64,000 bases of DNA, taken from contig NZ_PZZL01000008.1 in NCBI RefSeq assembly GCF_003046185.1, positions 155,755 to 219,754 of the forward strand, given 5' to 3'. Position 1 is the first letter of the stretch. Every line of letters starts with the position of its first letter. Source of the DNA: Phreatobacter oligotrophus. GTDB lineage: Bacteria; Pseudomonadota; Alphaproteobacteria; Rhizobiales; Phreatobacteraceae. The notes below the pieces were generated by a model. That model was given only the letters and a program-made list of their open reading frames with translations, was not told the origin of the DNA and searched no databases. The position numbers and the translations under genes were made by a program. This document shows, one piece after another, positions 1-8,634 of the stretch.

Positions 1-420
1 ATAGATGCCGTGGGGCACCGGCTGCTGGTTCATCTCCGGACGGAAGGCCGGGTTCCGGTAGACGAGGTCCTCCGGCACGATCCCGGCGCGCAGGATCTCG
101 CGCTTGGAATAGACGTCGCCGAGGAAGGCGTTGATGGCGCGCACCCGCTGGGTGAGGCCCTTGGAGAGCCGGCTCCATTCATCGCTGGTGAGCACCCGCG
201 GGATGACGTCGAAGGGGATCAGCCGCTCGGTCGAGGCGGCGTCGCCATAGACGGCGAAGGTGATGCCGATGCGGCGGAACAGCGCCTCGGCCTCTCGCGA
301 ACGGGTGGCGAGAAGATCCGGTGGAATCGACTGGAGCCAGCGGGCGAGGGTCTCGTAGGCGGGGCGGACTGCACCGTCCGCGAGGGTCATTTCATCGAAG
401 ATCGGTGCAGCGCCTGCCAT
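1..420 (-). CDS. Circularly permuted ATP-grasp family protein (COG2308), N-terminal part
   Basis: The first 140 residues are visible and the gene runs off the left edge. The sequence carries family hallmarks: a GITFAVYGD stretch near residue 52, LIPFDVIPRV, the QRVRAINAFLGDVY block, and RPEMNQQPVPHGIY at the edge. Relatives are circularly permuted ATP-grasp ligases of unknown substrate, usually encoded beside an alpha-E protein, a transglutaminase-like protein and the Anbu peptidase. An Anbu gene lies 1.9 kb away here. ATG at 420 is chosen because an AGAGGGGA Shine-Dalgarno lies upstream. The family call is firm; the substrate is unknown. Confidence 0.88.
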   Translation of the reverse strand, partial: MAGAAPIFDEMTLADGAVRPAYETLARWLQSIPPDLLATRSREAEALFRRIGITFAVYGDAASTERLIPFDVIPRVLTSDEWSRLSKGLTQRVRAINAFLGDVYSKREILRAGIVPEDLVYRNPAFRPEMNQQPVPHGIY

Positions 421-602
421 TGCCGGCAAAGTCCCCTCTGGAAGACGAAGCGTGGTCCCTCTCTGGCGGAGCGATCCTGACGCTTCGCTGACAAGCTAGC
501 GGCAAATCGCGTCGTAAGGGAAGGGGGCTTTCGCAGGCGCGAAAGGATGCGCCGTTCCGCCTCAACGCCGCCGGCCGTTGCCGGTTCCGGCGCCGGGGGG
601 TA

Positions 603-1379
603 ATGGCAGGGCATGTCCCGGATGTCGCCATGACCGTCACGGTCGCCGCCCTCTATCGCTTTGCCCCGCTGCCCGACTGCGCCGAACTCCGCGCGCCGCT
701 CGCGGATCTGTGTGTGGAGCTCGGCCTCATGGGCACGCTTCTGCTGGCCCCCGAGGGCATCAACGGCACGGTGGCGGGTTCCGCCAAGGCCATCGCGGCG
801 CTGCTCGATCGGCTCCGGGGCGGATGGATATTCGGTGAGCGCCTCGAGGGCCTGTCCGTCCGCCTGTCGCAGACGGATGCCATGCCCTTCGGACGGCTCA
901 AGGTGAAGGTGAAGCGCGAGATCGTCGCCTTCGACGGCGGTGCCACCGATCCGACGCAGCGCGTCGGGACCTATGTGGCGCCCGCCGACTGGAACGAGGT
1001 CATCCGCGATCCGGAGACGCTCGTGATCGACACCCGCAACGGCTTCGAGGTGGCGATGGGGTCATTCGAGGGGGCGACCGACCCCGCCACGACCTCCTTC
1101 GGCGACTTTCGGGCCTTCGTCGACGGCGCCCTCGATCCGGCCCGCCATCGCCGCATCGCCATGTTCTGCACCGGCGGCATCCGCTGCGAGAAGGCGAGCG
1201 CCTTTCTCCTCGACCGCGGCTTTCCCGAGGTGTTGCACCTCAAGGGCGGCATCCTCGCCTATCTCGCCGAGGTGCCTCGGGAAGAGAGCCTGTGGCGTGG
1301 CGGCTGCTTCGTCTTCGACGACCGCATTGCGCTGGGGCACGGCCTGGTGCCGGTTCCCGTTGCACAGGAGGCCGCATGA
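603..1379 (+). CDS. trhO: tRNA uridine(34) hydroxylase TrhO (rhodanese domain, YceA/UPF0176 family)
   Basis: The 258-residue protein has an N-terminal acylphosphatase-like region (GTLLLAPEGINGTVAG) followed by a rhodanese domain. The active-site loop is FCTGGIRCEKAS, with the predicted catalytic Cys near residue 189. Family members make 5-hydroxyuridine at wobble position 34 of tRNA. The protein is shorter than the E. coli one (350 residues), as is common for alphaproteobacterial versions that lack the C-terminal extension. Start 603 follows a G-rich ribosome site; ATG at 630 is an alternative. slyX overlaps its stop by ATGA, so the two are probably co-translated. Confidence 0.9.
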   Translation: MAGHVPDVAMTVTVAALYRFAPLPDCAELRAPLADLCVELGLMGTLLLAPEGINGTVAGSAKAIAALLDRLRGGWIFGERLEGLSVRLSQTDAMPFGRLKVKVKREIVAFDGGATDPTQRVGTYVAPADWNEVIRDPETLVIDTRNGFEVAMGSFEGATDPATTSFGDFRAFVDGALDPARHRRIAMFCTGGIRCEKASAFLLDRGFPEVLHLKGGILAYLAEVPREESLWRGGCFVFDDRIALGHGLVPVPVAQEAA

Positions 1380-1597
1380 GCGACGTGAACGACCTCACCG
1401 GCCGGCTGGAGGCGCTGGAAATCCGCGTCGCCTACCAGGACCAGACCATCGAGGACCTCAACGCCACCATCACCGCCCAGTGGCAGGAGATCGAGCGGTT
1501 GCAGCGCCTGCTGAAGCGGCTGGAAGAGCAGGTCAACGAGAGCCTCGCCTCGGCGGGTGCGCCGAACCTGCCGGAACCGCCGCCGCCGCATTACTGA
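1376..1597 (+). CDS. slyX: SlyX family protein
   Basis: A 73-residue acidic, heptad-like coiled coil (RLEALEIRVAYQDQTIEDLN, then LQRLLKRLEEQV) ends in a proline run and PHY. This is the standard SlyX layout, including the short proline-rich tail. Biochemical function is unknown in the family. The start is set by the ATGA overlap with the trhO stop and by the GGAGG just upstream (AGGAGGCCGC before ATG). A longer frame from 1292 is rejected because it would run back through trhO. Confidence 0.85.
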   Translation: MSDVNDLTGRLEALEIRVAYQDQTIEDLNATITAQWQEIERLQRLLKRLEEQVNESLASAGAPNLPEPPPPHY

Positions 1598-1603
1598 AGG
1601 GCT

Positions 1604-2236
1604 TCAGGAGCAGTAGTACTGCTCGTAGGCAATCTTCTGCCAGGTGCCGCCCGATTTCTCGTAGATCGCCGCGCCGCCGCAAACCTCCATCCCGCCGCGT
1701 GTCGTGCCGTCGGGGAGGCGAAAGGACGTGTTCTGTCGCCCCTCAATGACAATCGCCGCGCGTGAGAAATCCGCGTCGAACACCGGGATGCCGAATTGGA
1801 TCTCCTGTGTTTCCAATCGGCTATCGCCCGAGTGCTGCCATGCATCGTGCATTTCCTTGAAATGCTTCGCCTTTTCCTCGCGCGTGCAGAAGTTCGTGGA
1901 GCGTTTCTGGTCGGGGTCCATCAGGCCGTCCGGCCAGACGGCGACGTGGACGCCGACAAGGTCCGCCGCGACCGTGGAGTTCAGGTAGCGGCGGGCGGTC
2001 GAACGATCGATTACGGCACGGGGTAGCCATTCGTTGATGATCGCGCAGCGGCCTGGCGGTACCAGTGGCGAGTTGGCGATCGCCTGAAGCAGACTCGCCG
2101 TCTGCTCAAGAACGCGCTCCTGAAATGCTTCCGCTTCGCGATGACGCGCCTCGTCGTCGTCATCCTGCGCCAAGGCCGAGATCGAAAAGATGAGTGCAAT
2201 TGTCAGGGCCGTTCCGCACGAGAGCCGCTGCCACAT
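1604..2236 (-). CDS. Hypothetical secreted protein
   Basis: A 210-residue protein with a clear N-terminal signal peptide (hydrophobic stretch ending SISALAQ) followed by an acidic DDDDE segment. The mature part has paired cysteines near the C-terminus (GGMEVCGGAAIYEKS, and YYCS at the end). The final segment, W-K-IAYEQYY-C, resembles the ends of small periplasmic or lysozyme-inhibitor-like folds, but I do not recognise the family. ATG at 2236 is preferred because GAGGGAG sits eight bases upstream; in-frame ATG at 2242 directly abuts that site. It is convergent with slyX. Confidence 0.72.
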   Translation of the reverse strand: MWQRLSCGTALTIALIFSISALAQDDDDEARHREAEAFQERVLEQTASLLQAIANSPLVPPGRCAIINEWLPRAVIDRSTARRYLNSTVAADLVGVHVAVWPDGLMDPDQKRSTNFCTREEKAKHFKEMHDAWQHSGDSRLETQEIQFGIPVFDADFSRAAIVIEGRQNTSFRLPDGTTRGGMEVCGGAAIYEKSGGTWQKIAYEQYYCS

Positions 2237-2364
2237 GATCATCTCCCTCAAGTAGACTGGAGATATCGTCTTACGTTCCGGCCGCACAAGCCCGTGGGCG
2301 GTCCATGTCCGCATTGCCCAGCGCCCCTCTCGCGTTTATCCCCTTCGCCCCGAGGAGAATCTCC

Positions 2365-3120
2365 ATGACCTATTGCTGCGGCATTCTCGTGCGCGACGGC
2401 CTCGTGATGATCGCCGACACGCGCACCAATGCCGGCCTCGACAACATCTCGACCTTCCGCAAGCTGCACGTCTTCCAGAAGCCGGGCGAGCGGGTGATGA
2501 TCCTCGCCTCGGCGGGCAATCTGTCCATCACCCAGTCGGTCATCGGCTTCCTGCAGGAGGGCGTGCTCAACCCGGAAACGGGCGAGAGCGAGTCGATCAT
2601 GAACGCGCCGAGCATGTTCCAGGCGGCGCAGCGGGTCGGCCGCGCCATCCGGGAGGTGAGGCGCATCTATGGGCCGGGGCTCGAGGAGGACGGCGTCAAG
2701 TTCGAGGCCTCTTTCCTGTTCGGCGGCCAGATCAAGGGTCGCTCGCTCCGCCTGTTCATGGTCTATGCGGCCGGCAACTACATCGAGTGCACGGTCGACA
2801 CGCCCTACCTGCAGATCGGCGAGCACAAATACGGCAAACCGATCCTCGATCGCGCCATCAAGTTCGACACGCCGCTCAACGACGCGCTGAAGATCGGCCT
2901 CGTCTCGATGGACTCCACCATGCGGTCGAACCTTGGCGTCGGCATGCCCATCGATATCGCGGTGACGCCGCGGGGCGATGCGATCCTGCAGACGCATTAC
3001 CGTATCGAGCCGGGTGAGCCCTATTTCCACGACCTGCGCGAGCGCTGGTCGGCGGCCCTGCGCAAGGCGCACATGGACATTCCGCCGCCGCCCTATTCGG
3101 GCTCCAACGTGGTGAAGTGA
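2365..3120 (+). CDS. Anbu-type bacterial proteasome homologue (COG3484, predicted proteasome-type protease)
   Basis: The 251-residue protein begins MTYCCGILVRDGLVMIADTR, placing Thr2 as the N-terminal nucleophile after Met removal. ADTRTNAGLDNISTFRK supplies the conserved Asp and Lys of the proteasome fold. Anbu proteins assemble into open helical rings and form the likely ancestor branch of HslV and 20S subunits; a substrate is not established. ATG at 2365 is preferred because it exposes Thr2 and has a GAGGAG site. Anbu is normally clustered with alpha-E, transglutaminase-like and circularly permuted ATP-grasp genes; the last of these is at the left edge here. Confidence 0.9.
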   Translation: MTYCCGILVRDGLVMIADTRTNAGLDNISTFRKLHVFQKPGERVMILASAGNLSITQSVIGFLQEGVLNPETGESESIMNAPSMFQAAQRVGRAIREVRRIYGPGLEEDGVKFEASFLFGGQIKGRSLRLFMVYAAGNYIECTVDTPYLQIGEHKYGKPILDRAIKFDTPLNDALKIGLVSMDSTMRSNLGVGMPIDIAVTPRGDAILQTHYRIEPGEPYFHDLRERWSAALRKAHMDIPPPPYSGSNVVK

Positions 3121-3126
3121 GCGGCC

Positions 3127-4236
3127 TCAGCGCGTCCGGTAGAGGCTGAACCAGTTCGGCGGCGTCAGGCCCCGGCAGGTCGGCATGACGTCGAAACGAA
3201 CCGGCCGGAAGCGCTCTCCGTCCCACTGCCATTCGGCGACCTCGCCGCAATCGCCGATGCCGCGGCCCTTGGCGAAATGGGCGACGCGACCCGTGGCGGC
3301 GTCGACGTCCGAAGTGGTCAGGATCGCGTCGTCATAGGGTTCGGGCCGCGCATCGGGCGACGGCTTCCGCGGCCGCGGGAAGGATGCGGGGCGAACCTGT
3401 GGCACCGCGCCCTCCCTGACGAGGAAATGGATCTCGCTGGACTGGTACGCGCCGCTCCAGCAGCGCACGGCCACGAGCAGAAGCCTTTCGGCGAGGCGGT
3501 GCGCGGCAATGGCGGGGTTGTCCTCGTCGTCGCAGGTGTCGGTGGGAAGGGCGCGGAAGGCCGCCAGGACCGGCGCGCGCACCGCTTCCAGCCGGCGCGC
3601 GACATCCCCCTGGTCCGGCAAGCGGCGTTCGGCCGGCGCCCGGGGCGGTTCGGTCGGCAGCGGCGGCCTCGCCCGGCCATCGCCCGGCCGGGCGAGAGCA
3701 TCGCGCGATCCGATGCGACCCTGCTGCTCGTCCATCCAAAGCAGGGCCGCCATGGCGCCGTCGAGCGAGATCGGATCGGGCGGTTCTTGCTGGTTGCCGG
3801 CCGGATGAACCGTGACACGGAGGCTCTGGCCGCGCCGGATGTCGGCGATAAGGCGTTCGGCGAGGGCGCGGTCGGTGACGGTGATGGTCTCCTCGTCCTG
3901 GCTGGCGGCTTGCCCCACGACGATGTCCGTGGCGGCGCCGCCATCGACGCTGGCCGAGAGGCGCAGCCCGGTCGTGCCACCGGTGTCCCGGTCGAGGACG
4001 ATGCTGATCACGGGCTGGGCATCGGCGGCCCCTCCGCGGTCGATGCGCAGGGCGACGCCGATCATGGTGTCCTGCTTCGGCATGCCGAAGGCGCGGCAGG
4101 TGCGGGTGTTGTCGCAGGCGACGATCCAGTCACGGAAGGTGCGGATCTCGCCGCGCCCGTCGGCCCGGGCGATGCTGCTGGCTGCAAGGACCGTCGCGGC
4201 GGCGATCAGGCTGGCTTGTGTCAGGCGGGCGATCAT
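3127..4236 (-). CDS. DUF1176 domain-containing secreted protein
   Basis: A 369-residue exported protein. Its signal peptide ends near SSIARA and is followed by the DUF1176 opening FRDWIVACDN-TRTCRAFGMP, with two cysteines that probably form a disulfide. The centre (residues 170-240) is proline- and arginine-rich and low in complexity, separating the N-terminal domain from a C-terminal half with paired Cys residues (DTCDDEDN, VRCWSGAYQS, DCGEVAEW, PTCRGLT). The function of DUF1176 is unknown. It ends six bases from the convergent Anbu gene. Confidence 0.82.
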   Translation of the reverse strand: MIARLTQASLIAAATVLAASSIARADGRGEIRTFRDWIVACDNTRTCRAFGMPKQDTMIGVALRIDRGGAADAQPVISIVLDRDTGGTTGLRLSASVDGGAATDIVVGQAASQDEETITVTDRALAERLIADIRRGQSLRVTVHPAGNQQEPPDPISLDGAMAALLWMDEQQGRIGSRDALARPGDGRARPPLPTEPPRAPAERRLPDQGDVARRLEAVRAPVLAAFRALPTDTCDDEDNPAIAAHRLAERLLLVAVRCWSGAYQSSEIHFLVREGAVPQVRPASFPRPRKPSPDARPEPYDDAILTTSDVDAATGRVAHFAKGRGIGDCGEVAEWQWDGERFRPVRFDVMPTCRGLTPPNWFSLYRTR

Positions 4237-4305
4237 GGCGGCCTTCCCCAGAGTGTCATCCGCCTTGTCGCCTATCCCGGTTTCAGCCCGGTGCCGTCTG
4301 CAGGC

Positions 4306-6543
4306 CTACTCCGTGACCGTCACCCGCGCCGCCAGGGTGGCGTTGGAATCGCCGCCGACGAAGATGTCGTACTCGCCGGGCTCCACCACATAGCGGCCGG
4401 CATCGTCGTGGTAGCCCAGCGCCTGGACCGGAATCCGGAAGGTCACCGTCTGGCTCGCCCCCGCCGCGACCGCGACCTTCTCGAAATGTTTCAGCTGGCG
4501 CACCGGCCGCGACCGCTGGCCGACGCGCTGGCGCACATAGACCTGCACGACCTCCTGGCCGGCCGGCCCCGCCGCGTTGGTGAGGCGCACCGAGCCTGCC
4601 ACCGTCCCCGAGCGGGGCACGGTGGGCGAGGACAGAGTCAGCTGGTCGAAGGTGAAGCGGGAGAAGGAGAGACCGAAGCCGAAGGGAAAGAGGGGCTCCA
4701 TGCTCTCGTCGAGATAGCCGGTCTCGTAGCGGAAGTTTTTGACGCGCGGACGGCCGGTCGGCAGGCGGTCGTAGTAAATCGGCACCTGGCCCGTGGCGCG
4801 CGGGAAGGTCATCGGCAGCTTGCCGGAGGGGTTGGTGCGGCCGGTGAGGACCTCGGCGATGGCCGTGCGGCCCTCGGTGCCGAGGTGGAAGGCCTGGATG
4901 ACCGCGGCCACCCGGTCGATGAAGCGCGTCAGCACGAAGGGCCGCGAGGTGTGCATGATCACCACCACCGGCTTGCCGGTGGCGATGACGGCATCGAGCA
5001 GCGCCTGCTGGTGGGCCGGCAGGTCGAGATGGGCGCGCGAGGTGCCCTCGCCATATTGCTCGCAATCCTCGCCGAGCATCACCACCGCAACGTCGGCGGC
5101 GCGGGCCGTTGCGACGGCGCCGGCCGTGTCACCGGCCGCGAGGCTGCAATGGGTGGCGAAGCCGGCGGCAGCGCTGACGCCGACGCCGGATCCCAGCAAG
5201 GTCTGCAGCTGGTCGGTGAGGCGCGGCGAGATCACCCGCGGCAGCCCGGCATTCTCGGTGTACTGCCAGTCTTCCTGATGGGTGGCGAGGCTGCCGATCA
5301 CCGCCACCGACCGCACCGCGGGCTTCAGCGGCAGGATGGCGTTGTCGTTCTTCAAGAGGATCACGGCCTCGCGGGCGATCTCGAGGGAGGCCTCGCGCGC
5401 CTCCGCCGTGCCGAGGTCGCGCTGGGCGAGGGCGGGGTCGTAGGGCGCCTCCTCGAAGAGACCCATGTGCAGCTTGACCCGCAGGACCCGGCGCACCGAC
5501 TCGTTGACCGCCGCCTCGCTGATGGCGCCCGAGCGCACGAGCTGGGCGAGATGGGCGTCGTAGAGGCCCGCCATCATGTCCATGTCGATGCCGGCGCCGA
5601 AGGCTCGCCGGACGGCGTCCGGTCCATCTGCCGCCTGGCCATGGGCGATGAGCTCCTTCACCGATTCGAAATCGGAGACGACGAAGCCGCGGAAGCCGAG
5701 CTGTCCCTTCAACACCTCGGCCACCAGGTGGCGGTCCGCCGTGGAAGCGATGCCGTTCATCGCGCTGAGCGAGGTCATGACGGTGAAGGCGCCGGCGGCC
5801 AGCGAGGCCTGGAACGGCGGCATGTGGTAGTCCCAGAGCTTGGAGACCGGGATCCACACGCTGTTGTAGTCGCGGCCGCCCTCGGCCTCGCCATAGCCGA
5901 TGTAATGTTTCGCCGAGGTGGCAAGGCCACCCCGGTGGTAGCCGACCGTGCGTGCGGCGGCGAGGATCGAGGCGAGGTGCACGTCCTCGCCGGCCCCCTC
6001 CATGACGCGGCCCCAGCGGGCGTCGCGCGTCATGTCGATCATCGGCGCGAAGGTCCAGTTGATGCCGACGGCGCGCGCCTCGCGCGCCGACCAGTAGGAG
6101 GCAAGCTCGACGAGGCGCGGATTGAAGGTCGCCGCCTGGCCCAGCGGCTGCGGCATGTAGGTGGCGAAGCCGTTGATGGCGTCGAGGGCGATGATGGCGG
6201 GGATGCGCAGGCGCGAGCGCGCCGCCCGGAGCTGGATCGCCCGGATCTCGCTGGGCGTGACGAAATTCATCACCGCGCCGGTGCGGCCTTCCTCGACCCA
6301 TTCCATGCGGAACTCGTCGCCGCGGCCCCAGAGGTTCAGCTGGCCGACCTTTTCCTCCAGCGTCATCTGGGCGAGCAGCGCGTCGATGCGCCGTTCGATG
6401 GCGGCGGCCTCCTCGCCGGTCTTCCAGGCACGGGGGACGGGCGGCGATCCCGCCGGCACGGGCGGGGCGGGCGTCTGGGCCAGGGCCGGGAGCGAGCCGA
6501 GGAGCAGGGCGGCGGCAAGGAGCCAACGGGGGGATGCGGGCAT
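4306..6543 (-). CDS. bglX: Periplasmic beta-glucosidase, glycoside hydrolase family 3 (BglX-like)
   Basis: A 745-residue enzyme with a signal peptide (LLAAALLLGSLPALAQ). It contains the GH3 N-terminal barrel (GAVMNFVTPSEIRAIQ; KHYIGYGEAEGGRDYN), the predicted nucleophile Asp291 in FVVSDFESV, the alpha/beta sandwich domain (VVMLGEDCEQYGEGTSRAHL) and a C-terminal fibronectin III-like domain (FPFGFGLSFSRFTFD). It should release glucose from beta-glucosides in the periplasm. ATG at 6543 is favoured over TTG at 6555 by spacing from GGGAG. It is a single-gene unit, divergent from the hydrolase pair. Confidence 0.92.
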   Translation of the reverse strand: MPASPRWLLAAALLLGSLPALAQTPAPPVPAGSPPVPRAWKTGEEAAAIERRIDALLAQMTLEEKVGQLNLWGRGDEFRMEWVEEGRTGAVMNFVTPSEIRAIQLRAARSRLRIPAIIALDAINGFATYMPQPLGQAATFNPRLVELASYWSAREARAVGINWTFAPMIDMTRDARWGRVMEGAGEDVHLASILAAARTVGYHRGGLATSAKHYIGYGEAEGGRDYNSVWIPVSKLWDYHMPPFQASLAAGAFTVMTSLSAMNGIASTADRHLVAEVLKGQLGFRGFVVSDFESVKELIAHGQAADGPDAVRRAFGAGIDMDMMAGLYDAHLAQLVRSGAISEAAVNESVRRVLRVKLHMGLFEEAPYDPALAQRDLGTAEAREASLEIAREAVILLKNDNAILPLKPAVRSVAVIGSLATHQEDWQYTENAGLPRVISPRLTDQLQTLLGSGVGVSAAAGFATHCSLAAGDTAGAVATARAADVAVVMLGEDCEQYGEGTSRAHLDLPAHQQALLDAVIATGKPVVVIMHTSRPFVLTRFIDRVAAVIQAFHLGTEGRTAIAEVLTGRTNPSGKLPMTFPRATGQVPIYYDRLPTGRPRVKNFRYETGYLDESMEPLFPFGFGLSFSRFTFDQLTLSSPTVPRSGTVAGSVRLTNAAGPAGQEVVQVYVRQRVGQRSRPVRQLKHFEKVAVAAGASQTVTFRIPVQALGYHDDAGRYVVEPGEYDIFVGGDSNATLAARVTVTE

Positions 6544-6708
6544 CGGGTCGTACAAACTCCCGGGAATGGTGGCCGCTTCCTAGCCGCTGGCGGCCACCTT
6601 CCGCAACGGCGTTGGGTTTGGCCCACGGCGCGACGCACCGCCGCGTGGCCGGGCAGGTCTCTCGCCCCGGGCCTTTCCTCGCCGGGCAGGCTGTGGCTAG
6701 AAGGGGCC

Positions 6709-7491
6709 ATGCCCAGCCTTCCGTCCCGCCTTCCAATGCAGACCTTCGACGCGAACGGCGTCGAGATCGCCTATTTCGACACCGGCGCGGGCGAGCCCGT
6801 GCTCTGCATCCACGGCTTCGCATCGACCGCCCATATCAACTGGACCTATCCGGGCTGGGTGGAAACGCTCACCAAGGCCGGCCGGCGCGTCATCGCGCTC
6901 GACAATCGCGGCCATGGCGCGTCGCAGAAGCTCTATGATCCTGCCGCCTATCACACGACGCTGATGGCGGAGGATGCCCGCGCGCTGCTCGATCATCTCG
7001 GCATCGCGCGGACGGTGGTGCTCGGCTATTCGATGGGCTCGCGCATTACCGCCTTCCTGGCACAGCGACATCCGGACCGCGTCTCTGCCGCGATCATGGG
7101 CGGCCTCGGCATCAAGCTGATCGACGGCGTCGGTCTGCCGGAGACCATCGCGGAGGCGCTGGAGGCGCCGACGCTGGAGGAGGTCACCGACCCGCAGGGT
7201 CGGATGTTCCGCGCCTTCGCCATGCAGACCCAGTCCGACCGCAAGGCTCTCGCCGCCTGCATCCGCGGCTCGCGCAACCTGATGACGGCGGACGAGGCGG
7301 CATCGATCCGCTGCCCGGTGCTGATCGCGGTGGGCACCAAGGACGCCATCGCCGGCCCGCCGGAGCCGCTGGCCGCGATCATCCCAAAGGGGGAGGCGCT
7401 TTCCATCCCGGACCGCGATCATATGCCGGCCGTCGGCGACAAGGTCTTCAAGGCCGGCGCGCTGGACTTCCTCACCCGCATCGGCGTCTGA
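6709..7491 (+). CDS. Alpha/beta fold hydrolase
   Basis: A 260-residue alpha/beta hydrolase with oxyanion motif IHGFAST, the NRGHG turn, nucleophile elbow GYSMGS (Ser108), a late Asp in VGTKDAIAG and His in DRDHMPAVG. No signal peptide is visible, so it is probably cytoplasmic. Esterase, lactonase or haloperoxidase-like chemistry cannot be told apart from sequence. ATG at 6709 has an AGAAGGGG site; ATG at 6736 is an alternative. A second family member starts 26 bases downstream, which suggests an operon. Confidence 0.88.
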   Translation: MPSLPSRLPMQTFDANGVEIAYFDTGAGEPVLCIHGFASTAHINWTYPGWVETLTKAGRRVIALDNRGHGASQKLYDPAAYHTTLMAEDARALLDHLGIARTVVLGYSMGSRITAFLAQRHPDRVSAAIMGGLGIKLIDGVGLPETIAEALEAPTLEEVTDPQGRMFRAFAMQTQSDRKALAACIRGSRNLMTADEAASIRCPVLIAVGTKDAIAGPPEPLAAIIPKGEALSIPDRDHMPAVGDKVFKAGALDFLTRIGV

Positions 7492-7517
7492 GCCGCTCGC
7501 GCCACCCGGATTGCCGC

Positions 7518-8372
7518 ATGTCCCTGCAGCCCCGCCAAGCGACCTTCCTCGGCCATGCCGGGAACCGCCTCGCGGCCGATCTCTACGGCCAGGGCCCGCA
7601 GGTGGCATTGCTGCTCCATGGTGGCGGCCAGACCCGCCATGCCTGGCGGGCAACGGCCCGGCGGCTCGCCGAACGCGGCTTCACCGCCGTCTGCGTCGAC
7701 CAGCGCGGCCATGGCGACAGCGAATGGGTCGCGGGCGGCCATTACAGCTTCGCCGATTTCGGCCGTGACGCCGTGGCGCTCGGCCGCCAGGTCGAGGAGC
7801 GCTTCGGCGCCAAGGCTGCCGCCATCGGCGCCTCGCTCGGCGGCATCGCCTCGCTCCATGCGCTGGGGCATGAGCCCTGCTTTTCCTCGCTCATCCTCGT
7901 CGACATCGTGCCGCGGATGGAGGAGCAGGGGGTGCGGCATGTGCAGGGCTTCATGCGCGCCCACGCGGCAACCGGCTTTGCCACGATCGAGGAGGCGGCG
8001 GAATCGGTCGCGGCCTACCTGCCGCATCGGCGGCGGCCTCCCTCGGTCGAGGGCCTGAAGAAGAACCTCCGGCTGAAGCCGGACGGGCGGTGGTACTGGC
8101 ACTGGGACCCGGCCTTCCTCGATGGCGGCCGACCGGTCGACGGCGAGCGCGCCACCATCGTCCAGCGGCTCGAGGACGATGCCCGCCGCCTGACCGTGCC
8201 GACCCTTCTGGTGCGCGGCGCCTCCTCCGACATCGTCTCGCCGGAGAGCGTCGAGGCCTTCCTTGCCCTCGTGCCCCATGCCCGTTTCGTCGATGTCGGG
8301 GGGGCTGGCCACATGGTCGCCGGCGACAAGAACGACGTCTTTGCCGAGGCGATCCTCGACTTCCTCAGCTGA
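7518..8372 (+). CDS. Alpha/beta fold hydrolase, second of a tandem pair
   Basis: A 284-residue protein with LLHGGGQTRHAW (oxyanion hole), DQRGHGDSEW, nucleophile elbow GASLGG (Ser106), Asp in VRGASSDIVS and His in GGAGHMVAGD. A cap region at residues 150-200 is rich in Arg and Trp (HRRRPPSVEG, GRWYWHWDP), typical of peroxidase/epoxide-hydrolase-like members. Its sequence differs clearly from the upstream hydrolase, so this is a divergent pair rather than a recent duplication. Substrate is unknown. Confidence 0.88.
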   Translation: MSLQPRQATFLGHAGNRLAADLYGQGPQVALLLHGGGQTRHAWRATARRLAERGFTAVCVDQRGHGDSEWVAGGHYSFADFGRDAVALGRQVEERFGAKAAAIGASLGGIASLHALGHEPCFSSLILVDIVPRMEEQGVRHVQGFMRAHAATGFATIEEAAESVAAYLPHRRRPPSVEGLKKNLRLKPDGRWYWHWDPAFLDGGRPVDGERATIVQRLEDDARRLTVPTLLVRGASSDIVSPESVEAFLALVPHARFVDVGGAGHMVAGDKNDVFAEAILDFLS

Positions 8373-8387
8373 GGCCGGGCTTCCCGT

Positions 8388-8494
8388 TCTGATTCAACTG
8401 CATCCGGAAATGCGAGTCGCATCAGGGGCCTGCGCCCTGCGGCTCAAGCTGCGATTCTGATTCAGGGCGGCTCTTCATCCTCTGATTCAGATTC
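8388..8494. promoter_or_regulatory. Cluster of six GANTC (CcrM methylation) sites in a gene-free leader
   Basis: GANTC occurs at 8391, 8414, 8453, 8459, 8484 and 8490, six sites in 104 bases, where roughly one per 256 bases is expected by chance. Three lie within repeats of TCTGATTCA (8388, 8456, 8481), and the site at 8414 sits in a TGCGA-G-TCGCA inverted repeat. In alphaproteobacteria GANTC is methylated by CcrM, and promoter sites can make transcription cell-cycle dependent through GcrA. The cluster precedes the exported protein gene at 8635. Confidence 0.6.
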
Positions 8495-8634
8495 GGCCGG
8501 GCGGCCCAAGTCGGTGGCCCGGCGCGCGCGGAACCTGACGCGCCGCGGAAGCACTGGAAACAATTCGACCGCCGCGGCGGAACGGGCAGGCAGTCTGGGC
8601 GGGGTATCCAACGACCATTCCAAGGAGACGCCCC

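Noticed and set aside
3277..6708. A very long plus-strand open frame opposite DUF1176 and bglX, continuous with the first alpha/beta hydrolase
   Set aside because: It is antisense to two genes with clear families, has Gly/Arg/Ala-rich low-complexity translation, and only its last part (from 6709) matches a real protein.
6673..6709. Sigma-70-like promoter TTTCCT-N17-CTAGAA directly before the hydrolase at 6709
   Set aside because: It would make the transcript leaderless while a good ribosome site (AGAAGGGG) overlaps the proposed -10, so the pattern is probably chance.
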